From: Osmia lignaria lignaria
Taxonomy: Eukaryota; Arthropoda; Insecta; Hymenoptera; Megachilidae
Assembly: GCF_051020975.1 (NCBI RefSeq)
Contig: NW_027478167.1
Span: 9,300,001-9,364,000, forward strand
Direction of reading: 5' to 3'
Length of the DNA stretch: 64,000 nucleotides
Shown piece after piece: positions 26,279 to 39,500 of this stretch. Numbering within the stretch: position 1 is the first letter of the stretch; the number at the start of each line of letters is the position of its first letter. A program made the position numbers and the translations under genes. Below the pieces are notes generated by a model. It did no database searches. It was given only the letters and a program-made list of their open reading frames with translations, and was not told the origin of the DNA.

Positions 26279-29200
26279 TAGTGCAGAGTTATCTCAAAGA
26301 AAGGGGCCACGGTGTTTCTGTATCTCTATCATGTTGGTGCGGCTTCGGAACTTTTAAATATCTCGATATATTTCGAAAACTACGCTTCTGATCAAGAAAT
26401 ATCATAGAACATAAATTGTAGGAAACATAATTCTCTACAAAAAAGGTCTCTTAACATTTTGCCATAGCTCGCTTCGTTTCCGAGATATTTGCAGATATAT
26501 CTCAAGGGAAGGGGCCTGACGGACATATTTCGAGATATTTCTTCTTCTTGTTGTTCTTCTTCTGCACAGCTAAGCTGGAAGTGGCATTTGCGGCTCGCAC
26601 TAGTGCAGAGTTATCTCAAAGAAAGGGGCCACGGTGTTTCTGTATCTCTATTATGTTGGTGCGGCTTCGGAACTTTTAAATATCTCGATATATCTCGAAA
26701 ACTACGCTTCTGATCAAAAAATATCATAGAACATAAATTGTAGGAAACATAATTCTCTACAAAAAAGGTCTCTTAACATTTTGCCATAGCTCGCTTCGTT
26801 TCCGAGATATTTGCAGATTCAGCTCAAAGGAACTGGCCTGACGGACATATTTCGAGATATTTCTTCTTCTTGTTGTTCTTCTTCTGCACAGCTAAGCTGG
26901 AAGTGGCATTTACAGCTCGCAATAGTGCAGAGTTATCTCAAAGAAAGGGGCCACGGTGTTTCTGTATCTCTATTATGTTGGTGCGGCTTCGGAACTTTTA
27001 AATATCTTGATATATCTCGAGAACTACGCATCTGATCCAAAAATATCATAGAACATAAATAGTAGGAAACTTAATTCTCAACAAAAAAGGTCTCTCAACA
27101 TTTTGCCATAGCTCGCTTCGTTTCCGAGATATTTGCAGATTTATCTCAAGGGAAGGGGCCTGACGGACATATTTCGAGATATTTCTTCTTCTTGTTGTTC
27201 TTCTTCTGCACAGCTAAGCTGGAAGTGGCATTTGCGGCTCGCACTAGTGCAGAGTTATCTCAAAGAAAGGGGCCACGGTGTTTCTGTATCTCTATTATGT
27301 TGGTGCGGCTTCGGAACTTTTAAATATCTCGATATATCTCGAAAACCACGCTTCTGATCAAAAAATATCATAGAACATGAATTGTAGGAAACATAATTCT
27401 CTACAAAAAAGGTCTCTTAACATTTTGCCATAGCTCGCTTCGTTTCCGAGATATTTGCAGATTCAGCTCAAAGGAACTGGCCTGACGGACATATTTCGAG
27501 ATATTTCTTCTTCTTGTTGTTCTTCTTCTGCACAGCTAAGCTGGAAGTGGCATTTACAGCTCGCAATAGTGCAGAGTTATCTCAAAGAAAGGGGCCACGG
27601 TGTTTCTGTATCTCTATTATGTTGGTGCGGCTTCGGAACTTTTAAATATCTTGATATATCTCGAGAACTACGCATCTGATCAAAAAATATCATAGAACAC
27701 AAAAAGTAGGAAACTTAATTCTCTACAAAAAAGGTCTCTTAACATTTTGCCATAGCTTGCTTCGTTTCCGAGATATTTGCAGATTTATCTCAAGGGAAGG
27801 GGCCTGACGGACATATTTCGAGATATTTCTTCTTCTTGTTGTTCTTCTTCTGCACAGCTGAGCTGGAAGTGGCATTTGCAGGTCGCAATAGTGCAGAGTT
27901 ATCTCAAAGAAAGGGGCCACGGTGTTTCTGTATCTCTATTATGTTGGTGCGGCTTCGGAACTTTTAAATATTTCGATATATCTCGAAAACTACGCTTCTG
28001 ATCAAAAAATATCATAGAACGTAAATTGTAGGAAACATTATTCTCTACAAAAAAGGTCTCTTAACATTTTGCCATAGCTCGCTTCGTTTCCGAGATATTT
28101 GCAGATTCATCTCAAGGGAAGGGGTCTGACGGACATATTTCGAGATATTTCTTCTTCTTGTTGTTCTTCTTCTGCACAGCTAAGCTGGAAGTGGCATTTG
28201 CAGCTCGCAATAGTGCAGAGTTATCTCAAAGAGAGGGGCCACGGTGTTTCTGTATCTCTATTATGTTGGTGCGGCTTCGGAACTTTTAAATATCTTGATA
28301 TATCTCGAGAACTACGCATCTGATCAAAAAATATCATAGAAGATAAAAAGTAGGAAACTTAATTCTCTACAAAAAAGGTCTCTTAACATTTTGCCATAGC
28401 TCGCTTCGTTTCCGAGATATTTGCATATTTATCTCAAGGGAAGGGGCCTGACGGACATATTTCGAGATATTTCTTCTTCTTGTTGTTCTTCTTCTGCACA
28501 GCTGAGCTGGAAGTGGCATTTGCAGGTCGCAATAGTGCAGAGTTATCTCAAAGAAAGGGGCCACGGTGTTTCTGTATCTCTATTATGTTGGTGCGGCTTC
28601 GGAACTTTTAAATATTTCGATATATCTCGAAAACTACGCTTCTGATCAAAAAATATCATAGAACGTAAATTGTAGGAAACATTATTCTCTACAAAAAAGG
28701 TCTCTTAACATTTTGCCATAGCTCGCTTCGTTTCCGAGATATTTGCAGATTCATCTCAAGGGAAGGGGTCTGACGGACATATTTCGAGATATTTCTTCTT
28801 CTTGTTGTTCTTCTTCTGCACAGCTAAGCTGGAAGTGGCATTTGCAGCTCGCAATAGTGCAGAGTTATCTCAAAGAGAGGGGCCACGGTGTTTCTGTATC
28901 TCTATTATGTTGGTGCGGCTTCGGAACTTTTAAATATCTTGATATATCTCGAGAACTACGCATCTGATCAAAAAATATCATAGAAGATAAAAAGTAGGAA
29001 ACTTAATTCTCTACAAAAAAGGTCTCTTAACATTTTGCCATAGCTCGCTTCGTTTCCGAGATATTTGCATATTTATCTCAAGGGAAGGGGCCTGACGGAC
29101 ATATTTCGAGATATTTCTTCTTCTTGTTGTTCTTCTTCTGCACAGCTAAGCTGGAAGTGGCATTTGCGGCTCGCACTATTGCAGAGTTATCTCAAAGAAA

Positions 29201-31108
29201 GGGGCCACGGTGTTTCTGTATCTCTATTATGTTGGTGCGGCTTCGGAACTTTTAAATATCTCGATATATCTCGAAAACTACGCTTCTGATCAAAAAATAT
29301 CATAGAACATAAATTGTAGGAAGCATAATTCTCTACAAAAAACGTCTCTTAACATTTTGCCATAGCTCGCTTCGTTTCCGAGATATTTGCAGATTCAGCT
29401 CAAAGGATCGGGCCTGACGGACATATTTCGAGATATTTCTTCTTCTTGTTGTTCTTCCTCTGCACAGCTAAGCTGGAAGTGGCATTTGCAGCTCGCAAGG
29501 GTGCAGAGTTATCTCAAAGAGAGGGGCCACGGTGTTTCTGTGTCTCTATTATGTTGGTGCGGCTTCGGAACTTTTAAGTATCTTGATATATCTCGAGAAC
29601 TACGCATCTGATCAAAAAATATCATACAACATAAAAAGTAGGAAACTTCATTCTCTACAAGAAAGGTCTCTTAACATTTTGCCATAGCTCGCTTCGTTTC
29701 CGAGATATTTGCAGATTTATCCCAAGTGAAGGGGCCTGACGGACATATTTCGAGATATTTCTTCTTCTTGTTGTCCTTCTTCTGCACAGCTAAGCTGGAA
29801 GTGGCATTTGCAGCTCGCAAGGGTGCAGAGTTATCTCAAAGAGAGGGGCCACGGTGTTTCTGTATCTCTATTATGTTGGTGCGGCTTCGGAACTTTTAAG
29901 TATCTTGATATATCTCGAGAACTACGCATCTGATCAAAAAATATCATACAACATAAAAAGTAGGAAACTTCATTCTCTACAAAAAAGGTCTCTTAACATT
30001 TTGCCATAGCTCGCTTCGTTTCCGAGATATTTGCAGATTTATCCCAAGTGAAGGGGCCTGACGGACATATTTCGAGATATTTCTTCTTCTTGTTGTCCTT
30101 CTTCTGCACAGCTAAGCTGGAAGTGGCATTTGCGGCTCGCACTAGTGCAGAGTTATCTCAAAGAAAGGGGCCACGGTGTTTCTGTATCTCTATTATGTTG
30201 GTGCGGCTTCGGAACTTTTGAATATCTCGATATATCTCGAAAACTACGCTTCTGATCAAAAAACATCATAGAACATAAAAAGTAGGAAACATAATTCTCT
30301 ACACAAAACGTCTCTTAACATTTTGCCATAGCTCGTTTCGTTTCCGAGATATTTGCAGATTCAGCTCAAAGGAACTGGCCTGACGGACATATTTCGAGAT
30401 ATTTCTTCTTCTTGTTGTTCTTCCTCTGCACAGCTAAGCTGGAAGTGGCATTTGCGGCTCGCACTAGTGCAGAGTTATCTCAAAGAAAGGGGCCACGGTG
30501 TTTCTGTATCTCTATTATGTTGGTGCGGCTTCGGAACTTTTAAATATCTTGATATATCTCGAGAACTACGCATCTGATCAAAAAATGTCATAGAACATAA
30601 AAAGTAGGAAACTTAATTCTCTACAAAAAAGGTATCTTAACATTTTGCCATAGTTCGCTTCGTTTCCGAGATATTTGCAGATTTGTCTCAAGGGAAGGGG
30701 CCTGACGGACATATTTCGAGATATTTCTTCTTCTTGTTGTTCTTCTTCTGCACAGCTAAGCTGGAAGTGGCATTTGCAGGTCGCACTAGTGCAGAGTTAT
30801 CTCAAAGAAAGGGGCCACGGTGTTTCTGTATCTCTATTATGTTGGTGCGGCTTCGGAACTTTTAAATATCTCGATATATCTCGAAAACTACGCTTCTGAT
30901 CAAAAAATATCATAGAACATAAATTGTAGGAAGCATAATTCTCTACAAAAAACGTCTCTTAACATTTTGCCATAGCTCGCTTCGTTTCCGAGATATTTGC
31001 AGATTCAGCTCAAAGGATCGGGCCTGACGGACATATTTCGAGATATTTCTTCTTCTTGTTGTTCTTCCTCTGCACAGCTAAGCTGGAAGTGGCATTTGCA
31101 GCTCGCAA
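26279..31108 (+). repeat. 4,830-bp (15-monomer) block, copy 2 of a tandem duplication
   Basis: Directly follows copy 1. Match to copy 1 continues through 31,159, so the exchange joint lies in the 51 bases 26,279-26,329, where both parents are identical. Beyond it the copies diverge: 26,330 has C in 'tatctctatcatg' whereas 31,160 has T. Absence of private mutations between the copies implies a very recent event, or an assembly duplication. Confidence 0.93.
27777..29064 (+). repeat. Nested 644-bp dimer duplication inside copy 2
   Basis: Counterpart of 22,947-24,234 in the second 4,830-bp block, with the same pair of duplicated dimers and the same distinguishing marks. It documents the order of events: dimer duplication first, block duplication second. 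Confidence 0.88.
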
Positions 31109-31961
31109 TAGTGCAGAGTTATCTCAAAGAAAGGGGCCACGGTGTTTCTGTATCTCTATTATGTTGGTGCGGCTCGGAACTTTTAAATATCTTGATATAT
31201 CTCGAGAACTACGCATCTGATCAAAAAATATCGTAGAACATAAAAAGTAGGAAACTTAATTCACTACAAAAAAGGTCTCTTAACATTTTGCCATAGCTCG
31301 CTTCGTTTCCGAGATATTTGCAGATTTATCTCAAGGGAAGGGGCTTGACGGACATATTTCGAGATATTTCTTCTTCTCGTTGTTCTTCTTCTGCACAGCT
31401 AAGCTGGGAGTGGCGTTTGCAGCTCGCAATAGTTCAGAGTTATCTCAAAGAAAGGGCCCACGGTGTTTCTGTATCTCTATTATGTTGGTGCGGCTTCGGA
31501 ACTTTTAAGTATCTTGATATATCTCGAGAACTACGCATCTGATCAAAAAATATCATAGAACATAAAAAGTAGGAAACTTAATTCTCTACAAAAAAGGTAT
31601 CTTAAGATTTTGCCATAGTTCGCTTCGTTTCCGAGATATTTGCAGATTTATCTCAAGGGAAGGGGCCTGACGGACATATTTCGAGATATTTCTTCTTCTT
31701 GTTGTTCTTCTTCTGCACAGCTAAGCTGGAAGTGGCATTTGCAGGTCGCACTAGTGCAGAGTTATCTCAAAGAAAGGGGCCACGGTGTTTCTGTATCTCT
31801 ATTATGTTGGTGCGGCTTCGGAACTTTTAAATATCTCGATATATCTCGAAAACTACGCTTCTGATCAAAAAATATCATAGAACATAAATTGTAGGAAGCA
31901 TAATTCTCTACAAAAAACGTCTCTTAACATTTTGCCATAGCTCGCTTCGTTTCCGAGATAT

Positions 31962-33571
31962 TTGCAGATTCAGCTCAAAGGATCGGGCCTGACGGACATA
32001 TTTCGAGATATTTCTTCTTCTTGTTGTTCTTCCTCTGCACAGCTAAGCTGGAAGTGGCATTTGCAGCTCGCAAGGGTGCAGAGTTATCTCAAAGAGAGGG
32101 GCCACGGTGTTTCTGTGTCTCTATTATGTTGGTGCGGCTTCGGAACTTTTAAGTATCTTGATATATCTCGAGAACTACGCATCTGATCAAAAAATATCAT
32201 ACAACATAAAAAGTAGCAAACTTCATTCTCTACAAAAAAGGTCTCTTAACATTTTGCCATAGCTCGCTTCGTTTCCGAGATATTTGCAGATTTATCCCAA
32301 GTGAAGGGGCCTGACGGACATATTTCGAGATATTTCTTCTTCTTGTTGTTCTTCTTCTGCACAGCTAAGCTGGAAGTGGCATTTGCAGCTCGCAAGGGTG
32401 CAGAGTTATCTCAAAGAGAGGGGCCACGGTGTTTCTGTATCTCTATTATGTTGGTGCGGCTTCGGAACTTTTAAGTATCTTGATATATCTCGAGAACTAC
32501 GCATCTGATCAAAAAATATCATACAACATAAAAAGTAGGAAACTTCATTCTCTACAAAAAAGGTCTCTTAACATTTTGCCATAGCTCGCTTCGTTTCCGA
32601 GATATTTGCAGATTTATCCCAAGTGAAGGGGCCTGACGGACATATTTCGAGATATTTCTTCTTCTTGTTGTCCTTCTTCTGCACAGCTAAGCTGGAAGTG
32701 GCATTTGCGGCTCGCACTAGTGCAGAGTTATCTCAAAGAAAGGGGCCACGGTGTTTCTGTATCTCTATTATGTTGGTGCGGCTTCGGAACTTTTGAATAT
32801 CTCGATATATCTCGAAAACTACGCTTCTGATCAAAAAACATCATAGAACATAAAAAGTAGGAAACATAATTCTCTACACAAAACGTCTCTTAACATTTTG
32901 CCATAGCTCGTTTCGTTTCCGAGATATTTGCAGATTCAGCTCAAAGGAACTGGCCTGACGGACATATTTCGAGATATTTCTTCTTCTTGTTGTTCTTCTT
33001 CTGCACAGCTAAGCTGGAAGTGGCATTTGCGGCTCGCACTAGTGCAGAGTTATCTCAAAGAAAGGGGCCACGGTGTTTCTGTATCTCTATTATGTTGGTG
33101 CGGCTTCGGAACTTTTAAATATCTTGATATATCTCGAGAACTACGCATCTGATCAAAAAATATCATAGAACATAAAAAGTAGGAAACTTAATTCTCTACA
33201 AATAAGGTCTCTTAACATTTTGCCATAGCTCGCTTCGTTTCCGAGATATTTGCAGATTTATCTCAAGGGAAGGGGCCTGACGGACATATTTCGAGATATT
33301 TCTTCTTCTTGTTGTTCTTCTTCTGCACAGCTAAGCTGGAAGTGGCATTTGCAGGTCGCACTAGTGCAGAGTTATCTCAAAGAAAGGGGCCACGGTGTTT
33401 CTGTATCTCTATTATGTTGGTGCGGCTTCGGAACTTTTAAATATCTTGATATATCTCGAGAACTACGCATCTGATCAAAAAATATCATAGAACATAAAAA
33501 GTAGGAAACTTAATTCTCTACAAATAAGGTCTCTTAACATTTTGCCATAGCTCGCTTCGTTTCCGAGATAT
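31962..33571 (+). repeat. Partial further copy of the block segment 29,387-30,996
   Basis: Five monomers match those 2,575 bp upstream, with shared marks 'aaaggatcggg', 'gcaagggtgcag', 'tgtctctatt', 'catacaacata', 'tatcccaagtg' and the 'gaacataaaaagtaggaaacata' joint. Unlike the two 4,830-bp copies, small differences have accumulated, for example 'gtagcaaacttc' at about 32,213, 'gttcttcttctgc' at 32,351 for 'gtccttcttctgc', and 'ttcttcttctgc' at 32,995 for 'ttcttcctctgc'. It looks like an older exchange product. Confidence 0.82.
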
Positions 33572-36500
33572 TTGCAGATTTATCTCAAGGGAAGGGGCTT
33601 GACGGACATATTTCGAGATATTTCTTCTTCTCGTTGTTCTTCTTCTGCACAGCTAAGCTGGAAGTGGCGTTTGCAGCTCGCAATAGTGCAGAGTTATCTC
33701 AAAGAAAGGGGCCACGGTGTTTCTGTATCTCTATTATGTTGGTGCGGCTTCGGAACTTTTAAATATCTTGATATATCTCGAGAACTACGCGTCTGATCAA
33801 AAAATATCATAGAACATAAAAAGTAGGAAACATAATTCTCTACAAAAAAGCTCTCTTAACATTTTGCCATAGCTCGCTTCGTTTCCGAGATATTTGCAGA
33901 TTTATCTCAAGGGAAGGGACCTGACGGACATATTTCGAGATATTTCTGCTTCTTGTTGTTCTTCTTCTGCACAGCTAAGCTGGAAGTGGCATTTGCGGCT
34001 CGCACTACTGCAGGGTTATCTCAACGAAAGGGGCCACGGTGTTTCTGTATCTCTATTATGTTGGTGCGGCTTCGGAACTTTTAAATATCTCGATATATCT
34101 CGAAAACTACGCTTCTGATCAAAAAATATCATAGAACATAAATTGTAGGAAACATAATTCTCTACAAAAAAGGTCTCTTAACATTTTGCCATAGCTCGCT
34201 TCGTTTCCGAGATATTTGCAGATACATCTCAAGAGAAGGGGCCTGACGGACATATTTCGAGATATTTCTTCTTCTTGTTGTTCTTCCTCTGCACAGCTAA
34301 GCTGGAAGTGGCATTTGCGGCTCGAACTAGTGCAGAGTTATCTCAAAGAAAGGGGCCACGGTGTTTCTGTATCCCTATTATGTTGGTGCGGCTTCGGAAC
34401 TTTTAAATATCTCGATATATCTCGAAAACTACGCTTCTGATCAAAAAATATCATAGAACATAAATTGTAGGAAACATAATTCTCTACAAAAAACGTCTCT
34501 TAACATTTTGCCATAGCTCGCTTCGTTTCCGAGATATTTGCAGATTCAGCTCAAAGGAACTGGCCTGACGGACATATTTCGAGATATTTCTTCTTCTTGT
34601 TGTTCTTCCTCTGCACAGCTAAGCTGGAAGTGGCATTTGCAGCTCGCAATAGTGCAGAGTTATCTCAAAGAAAGGGGCCACGGTGTTTCTGTATCTCTAT
34701 TATGTTGGTGCGGCTTCGGAACTTTTAAATATCTTGATATATCTCGAGAACTACGCATCTGATCAAAAAATATCACAGAACATGAAAAGTAGGAAACTTA
34801 ATTCTCTACAAAAAAGGTCTCTTAACATCTTGCCATAGCTCGCTTCGTTTCCGAGATATTCGCAGATTTATCTCAAGGGAAGGGGCCTCACGGACATATT
34901 TCGAGATATTTCTTCTTCTTGTTGTTCTTCTTCTGCACAGCTAAGCTGGAAGTGGCATTTGCGGCTCGCACTAGTGCAGAGTTATCTCAACGAAAGGGGC
35001 CACGGTGTTTCTGTATCTCTATTATGTTGGTGCGGCTTCGGAACTTTTAAATATCTCGATATATCTCGAAAACTACGCTTCTGATCAAAAAATATCATAG
35101 AACATAAATTGTAGGAAACATAATTCTCTACAAAAAAGGTCTCTTAACATTTTGCCATAGCTCGCTTCGTTTCCGAGATATTTGCAGATATATCTCAAGG
35201 GAAGGGGCCTGACGGACATATTTCGAGATATTTCTTCTTCTTGTTGTTCTTTTTCTGCACAGCTAAGCTGGAAGTGGCATTTGCAGCTCGCAATAGTGCA
35301 GGGTTATCTCAAAGAAAGGGGCCACGGTGTTTCTGTATCTCTATTATGTTGGTGCGGCTTCGGAACTTTTAAATATCTCGATATATCTCGAAAACTACGC
35401 TTCTGATCAAAAAATATCATAGAACATAAATTGTAGGAAACATAATTCTCTACCAAAAACGTCTCTTAACATTTTGCAGTAGCTCGCTTCGTTTCCGAGA
35501 TATTTGCAGATTTATCTCAAGGGAAGGGGCCTGACGGACATATTTCGAGATATTTCTTCTTCTTGTTGTTCTTCTTCTGCACAGCTAAGCTGGAAGTGGC
35601 ATTTGCGGCTCGCACTAGTGCAGAGTTATCTCAAAGAAAGGGGCCACGGTGTTTCTGTATCCCTATTATGTTGGTGCGGCTTCGGAACTTTTAAATATCT
35701 CGATATATCTCGAAAACTACGCTTCTGATCAAAAAATATCATAGAACATAAATTGTAGGAAACATAATTCTCTACAAAAAACGTCTCTTAACATTTTGCC
35801 ATAGCTCGCTTCGTTTCCGAGATATTTGCAGATTCAGCTCAAAGGAACTGGCCTGACGGACATATTTCGAGATATTTCTTCTTCTTGTTGTTCTTCTTCT
35901 GCACAGCTAAGCTGGAAGTGGCATTTACAGCTCGCAATAGTGCAGAGTTATCTCAAAGAAAGGGGCCACGGTGTTTCTGTATCTCTATTATGTTGGTGCG
36001 GCTTCGGAACTTTTAAATATCTCGATATATCTCGAAAACTACGCTTCTGATCAAAAAATATCATAGAACATGAATTGTAGGAAACATAATTCTCTACAAA
36101 AAAGGTCTCTTAACATTTTGCCATAGCTCGCTTCGTTTCCGAGATATTTGCAGATTCAGCTCAAAGGAACTGGCCTGACGGACATATTTCGAGATATTTC
36201 TTCTTCTTGTTGTTCTTCTTCTGCACAGCTAAGCTGGAAGTGGCATTTACAGCTCGCAATAGTGCAGAGTTATCTCAAAGAAAGGGGCCACGGTGTTTCT
36301 GTATCTCTATTATGTTGGTGCGGCTTCGGAACTTTTAAATATCTTGATATATCTCGAGAACTACGCATCTGATCCAAAAATATCATAGAACATAAATAGT
36401 AGGAAACTTAATTCTCAACAAAAAAGGTCTCTCAACATTTTGCCATAGCTCGCTTCGTTTCCGAGATATTTGCAGATTTATCTCAAGGGAAGGGGCCTGA

Positions 36501-39500
36501 CGGACATATTTCGAGATATTTCTTCTTCTTGTTGTTCTTCTTCTGCACAGCTAAGCTGGAAGTGGCATTTGCGGCTCGCACTAGTGCAGAGTTATCTCAA
36601 AGAAAGGGGCCACGGTGTTTCTGTATCTCTATTATGTTGGTGCGGCTTCGGAACTTTTAAATATCTCGATATATCTCGAAAACTACGCTTCTGATCAAAA
36701 AATATCATAGAACATAAATTGTAGGAAACATAATTCTCTACAAAAAAGGTCTCTTAACATTTTGCCATAGCTCGCTTCGTTTCCGAGATATTTGCAGATA
36801 TATCTCAAGGGAAGGGGCCTGACGGACATATTTCGAGATATTTCTTCTTCTTGTTGTTCTTCTTCTGCACAGCTAAGCTGGAAGTGGCATTTACAGCTCG
36901 CAATAGTGCAGAGTTATCTCAAAGAAAGGGGCCACGGTGTTTCTGTATCTCTTTTATGTTGGTGCGGCTTCGGAACTTTTAAATATCTTGACATATCTCG
37001 AGAACTACGCATCTGATCCAAAAATATCATAGAACATAAATAGTAGGAAACTTAATTCTCTACAAAAAAGGTCTCTCAACATTTTGCCATAGCTCGCTTC
37101 GTTTCCGAGATATTTGCAGATTTATCTCAAGGGAAGGGGCCTAACGGACATATTTCCAGATATTTCTTCTTCTTGTTGTTCTTCTTCTGCACAGCTAAGC
37201 TGGAAGTGGCATTTGCGGCTCGCACTAGTGCAGAGTTATCTCAAAGAAAGGGGCCACGGTGTTTCTGTATCTCTATTATGTTGGTGCGGCTTCGGAACTT
37301 TTAAATATCTCGATATATCTCGAAAACTACGCTTCTGATCAAAAAATATCATAGAACATAAATTGTAGGAAACATAATTCTCTACCAAAAACGTCTCTTA
37401 ACATTTTGCCATAGCTCGCTTCGTTTCCGAGATATTTGCAGATTTATCTCAAGGGAAGGGGACTGACGGACATATTTCGAGATATTTCTTCTTCTTGTTG
37501 TTCTTCTTCTGCACAGCTAAGCTGGAAGTGGCATTTGCGGCTCGCTCTAGTGCAGAGATATCTCAAAGAAAAGGGCCACGGTGTTTCTGTATCTCTATTA
37601 TGTTGGTGCGGCTTCGGAACTTTTAAATATCTTGATATATCTCGAGAAATACGCATCTGATCAAAAAATATCATAGAACATAAAAAGTAGAAAACTTAAT
37701 GCTCTACAAAAAAGGTCTCTCAACATTTTCCCATAGCTGGCATCGTTTCCGAGATATTTGCAGATTTATCTCAAGGGAAGGGGCCAGACGGACATATTCC
37801 GAGATATTTCTTCTTCTTGTTGTTCCTCTTCTGCACAGCTAAGCTGGAAGTGGCATTTGCAGCTCGCAATAGTGCAGAGTTATCTCAAAGAAAGAGGCCA
37901 CGGTGTTTCTGTACCTCTATTATGTTGGTGCAGCTTCGGAATTTTTAAATATCTTGATATATCTCGAGAACTACGCATCTGATCAAAAACTATCATAGAA
38001 CATAAATTGTAGGAAACATAATTCTCTACAAAAAAGGTCTCTTAAGATTTTGCCATAGCTCGTTTCTTTTCCGAGATATTTGCAGATATATCTCAAGGGA
38101 AGGGGCCTGACGGACATATTTCGAGATATTTCTTCTTCTTGTTGTTCTTCTTCTGCACAGCTAAACTGGAAGTGGCATTTCCAGCTCGCAATAGTGCAGA
38201 GGTATCTCAAAGAATGGGGCCACGGTGTTTCTGTATCTCTATTATGTTGTTGCGGCTTCGGAACTTTTAAATATCTTGATATATCTCGAGAACTACGCAT
38301 CTGATCAAAAAATATCATAGAACATAAAAAGTAGGTAACTTAATAATCTACAAAAAAGGTCTCTTAACATTTTGCCATAGCTCGCTTCGTTTCCGAGATA
38401 TGTGCAGATTTATCGCAAGGGAAGGGGCCTGACGGACATATTTCGAGATATTTCTTCTTCCTGTTGTTCTTCTTCTGCACAGCTAAGCTGGAAGTGGCAT
38501 TTGCGGCTCGCACTAGTGCAGAGTTATCTCAAAGAAAGGGGCCACGGTGTTTCTGAATCTCTATTATGTTGGTGCGGCTTCGGAACTTTTAAATATCTCG
38601 ATATATCTCGAAAACTACGCTTCTGATCAAAAAATATCATAGAACATAAATTGTAGGAAACATAATTCTCTACAAAAAACGTCTCTCAACATTTTGCCAT
38701 AGCTCGCTTCGTTTCCGAGATATTTGCAGATTTATCTCAAGGGAAGGGGCCTGACGGACATATTTCGAGATATTTCTTCTTCTTGTTGTTCTTCTTCTGC
38801 ACAGCTAAGCTGGAAGTGGCATTTGCAGGTCGCAATAGTGCAGAGTTATCTCAAAGAAAGGGCCCACGGTGTTTCTGTATCTCTATTATGTTGGCGCGGC
38901 TTCGGAACTTTTAAATATCTCGATATATCTCGAAAACTACGCTTCTGATCAAAAAATATCATAGAACATGAAAAGTAGGAAACTTAATTCTCTACAAAAA
39001 AGGTCTCTTAACATTTTGCCATAGCTTGCTTCGTTTTCGAGATATTTGCAGATTTATCTCAAGGGAAGGGAACTGGCGGACATATTTCGAGATATTTCTT
39101 CTTCTTGTTGTTCTTCTTCTGCACAGCTAAGCTGGAAGTGGCATTTGCAGCTCGCAATAGTGCAGAGTTATCTCAAAGAAAGAGGCCACGGTGTTTCTGT
39201 ACCTCTATTATGTTGGTGCAGCTTCGGAACTTTTAAATATCTTGATATATCTCGAGAACTACGCATCTGATCAAAAAATATCATAGAACATAAAAAGTAA
39301 AAAACTTAATTCTCTACAAAAAAGGTCTCTCAACATTTTGCAATAGCTCGCTTCGTTTCCGAGATATATGCAGATTTATCTCAAGGGAAGGGGCCTGACG
39401 GACATATTTCGAGATATTTCTTCTTCTTGTTGTTCTTCTTCTGCACAGCTAAACTGGAAGTGGCATTTCCAGCTCGCAATAGTGCAGAGTTATCTGAAAG

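Noticed and set aside
37983..38318. Minus-strand open frame of 111 codons (also at 40,881-41,216)
   Set aside because: It runs across a monomer boundary and exists only because two or three single-base variants remove stops. The second occurrence is the duplicated segment 2,898 bp away. No coding signature and no start context.
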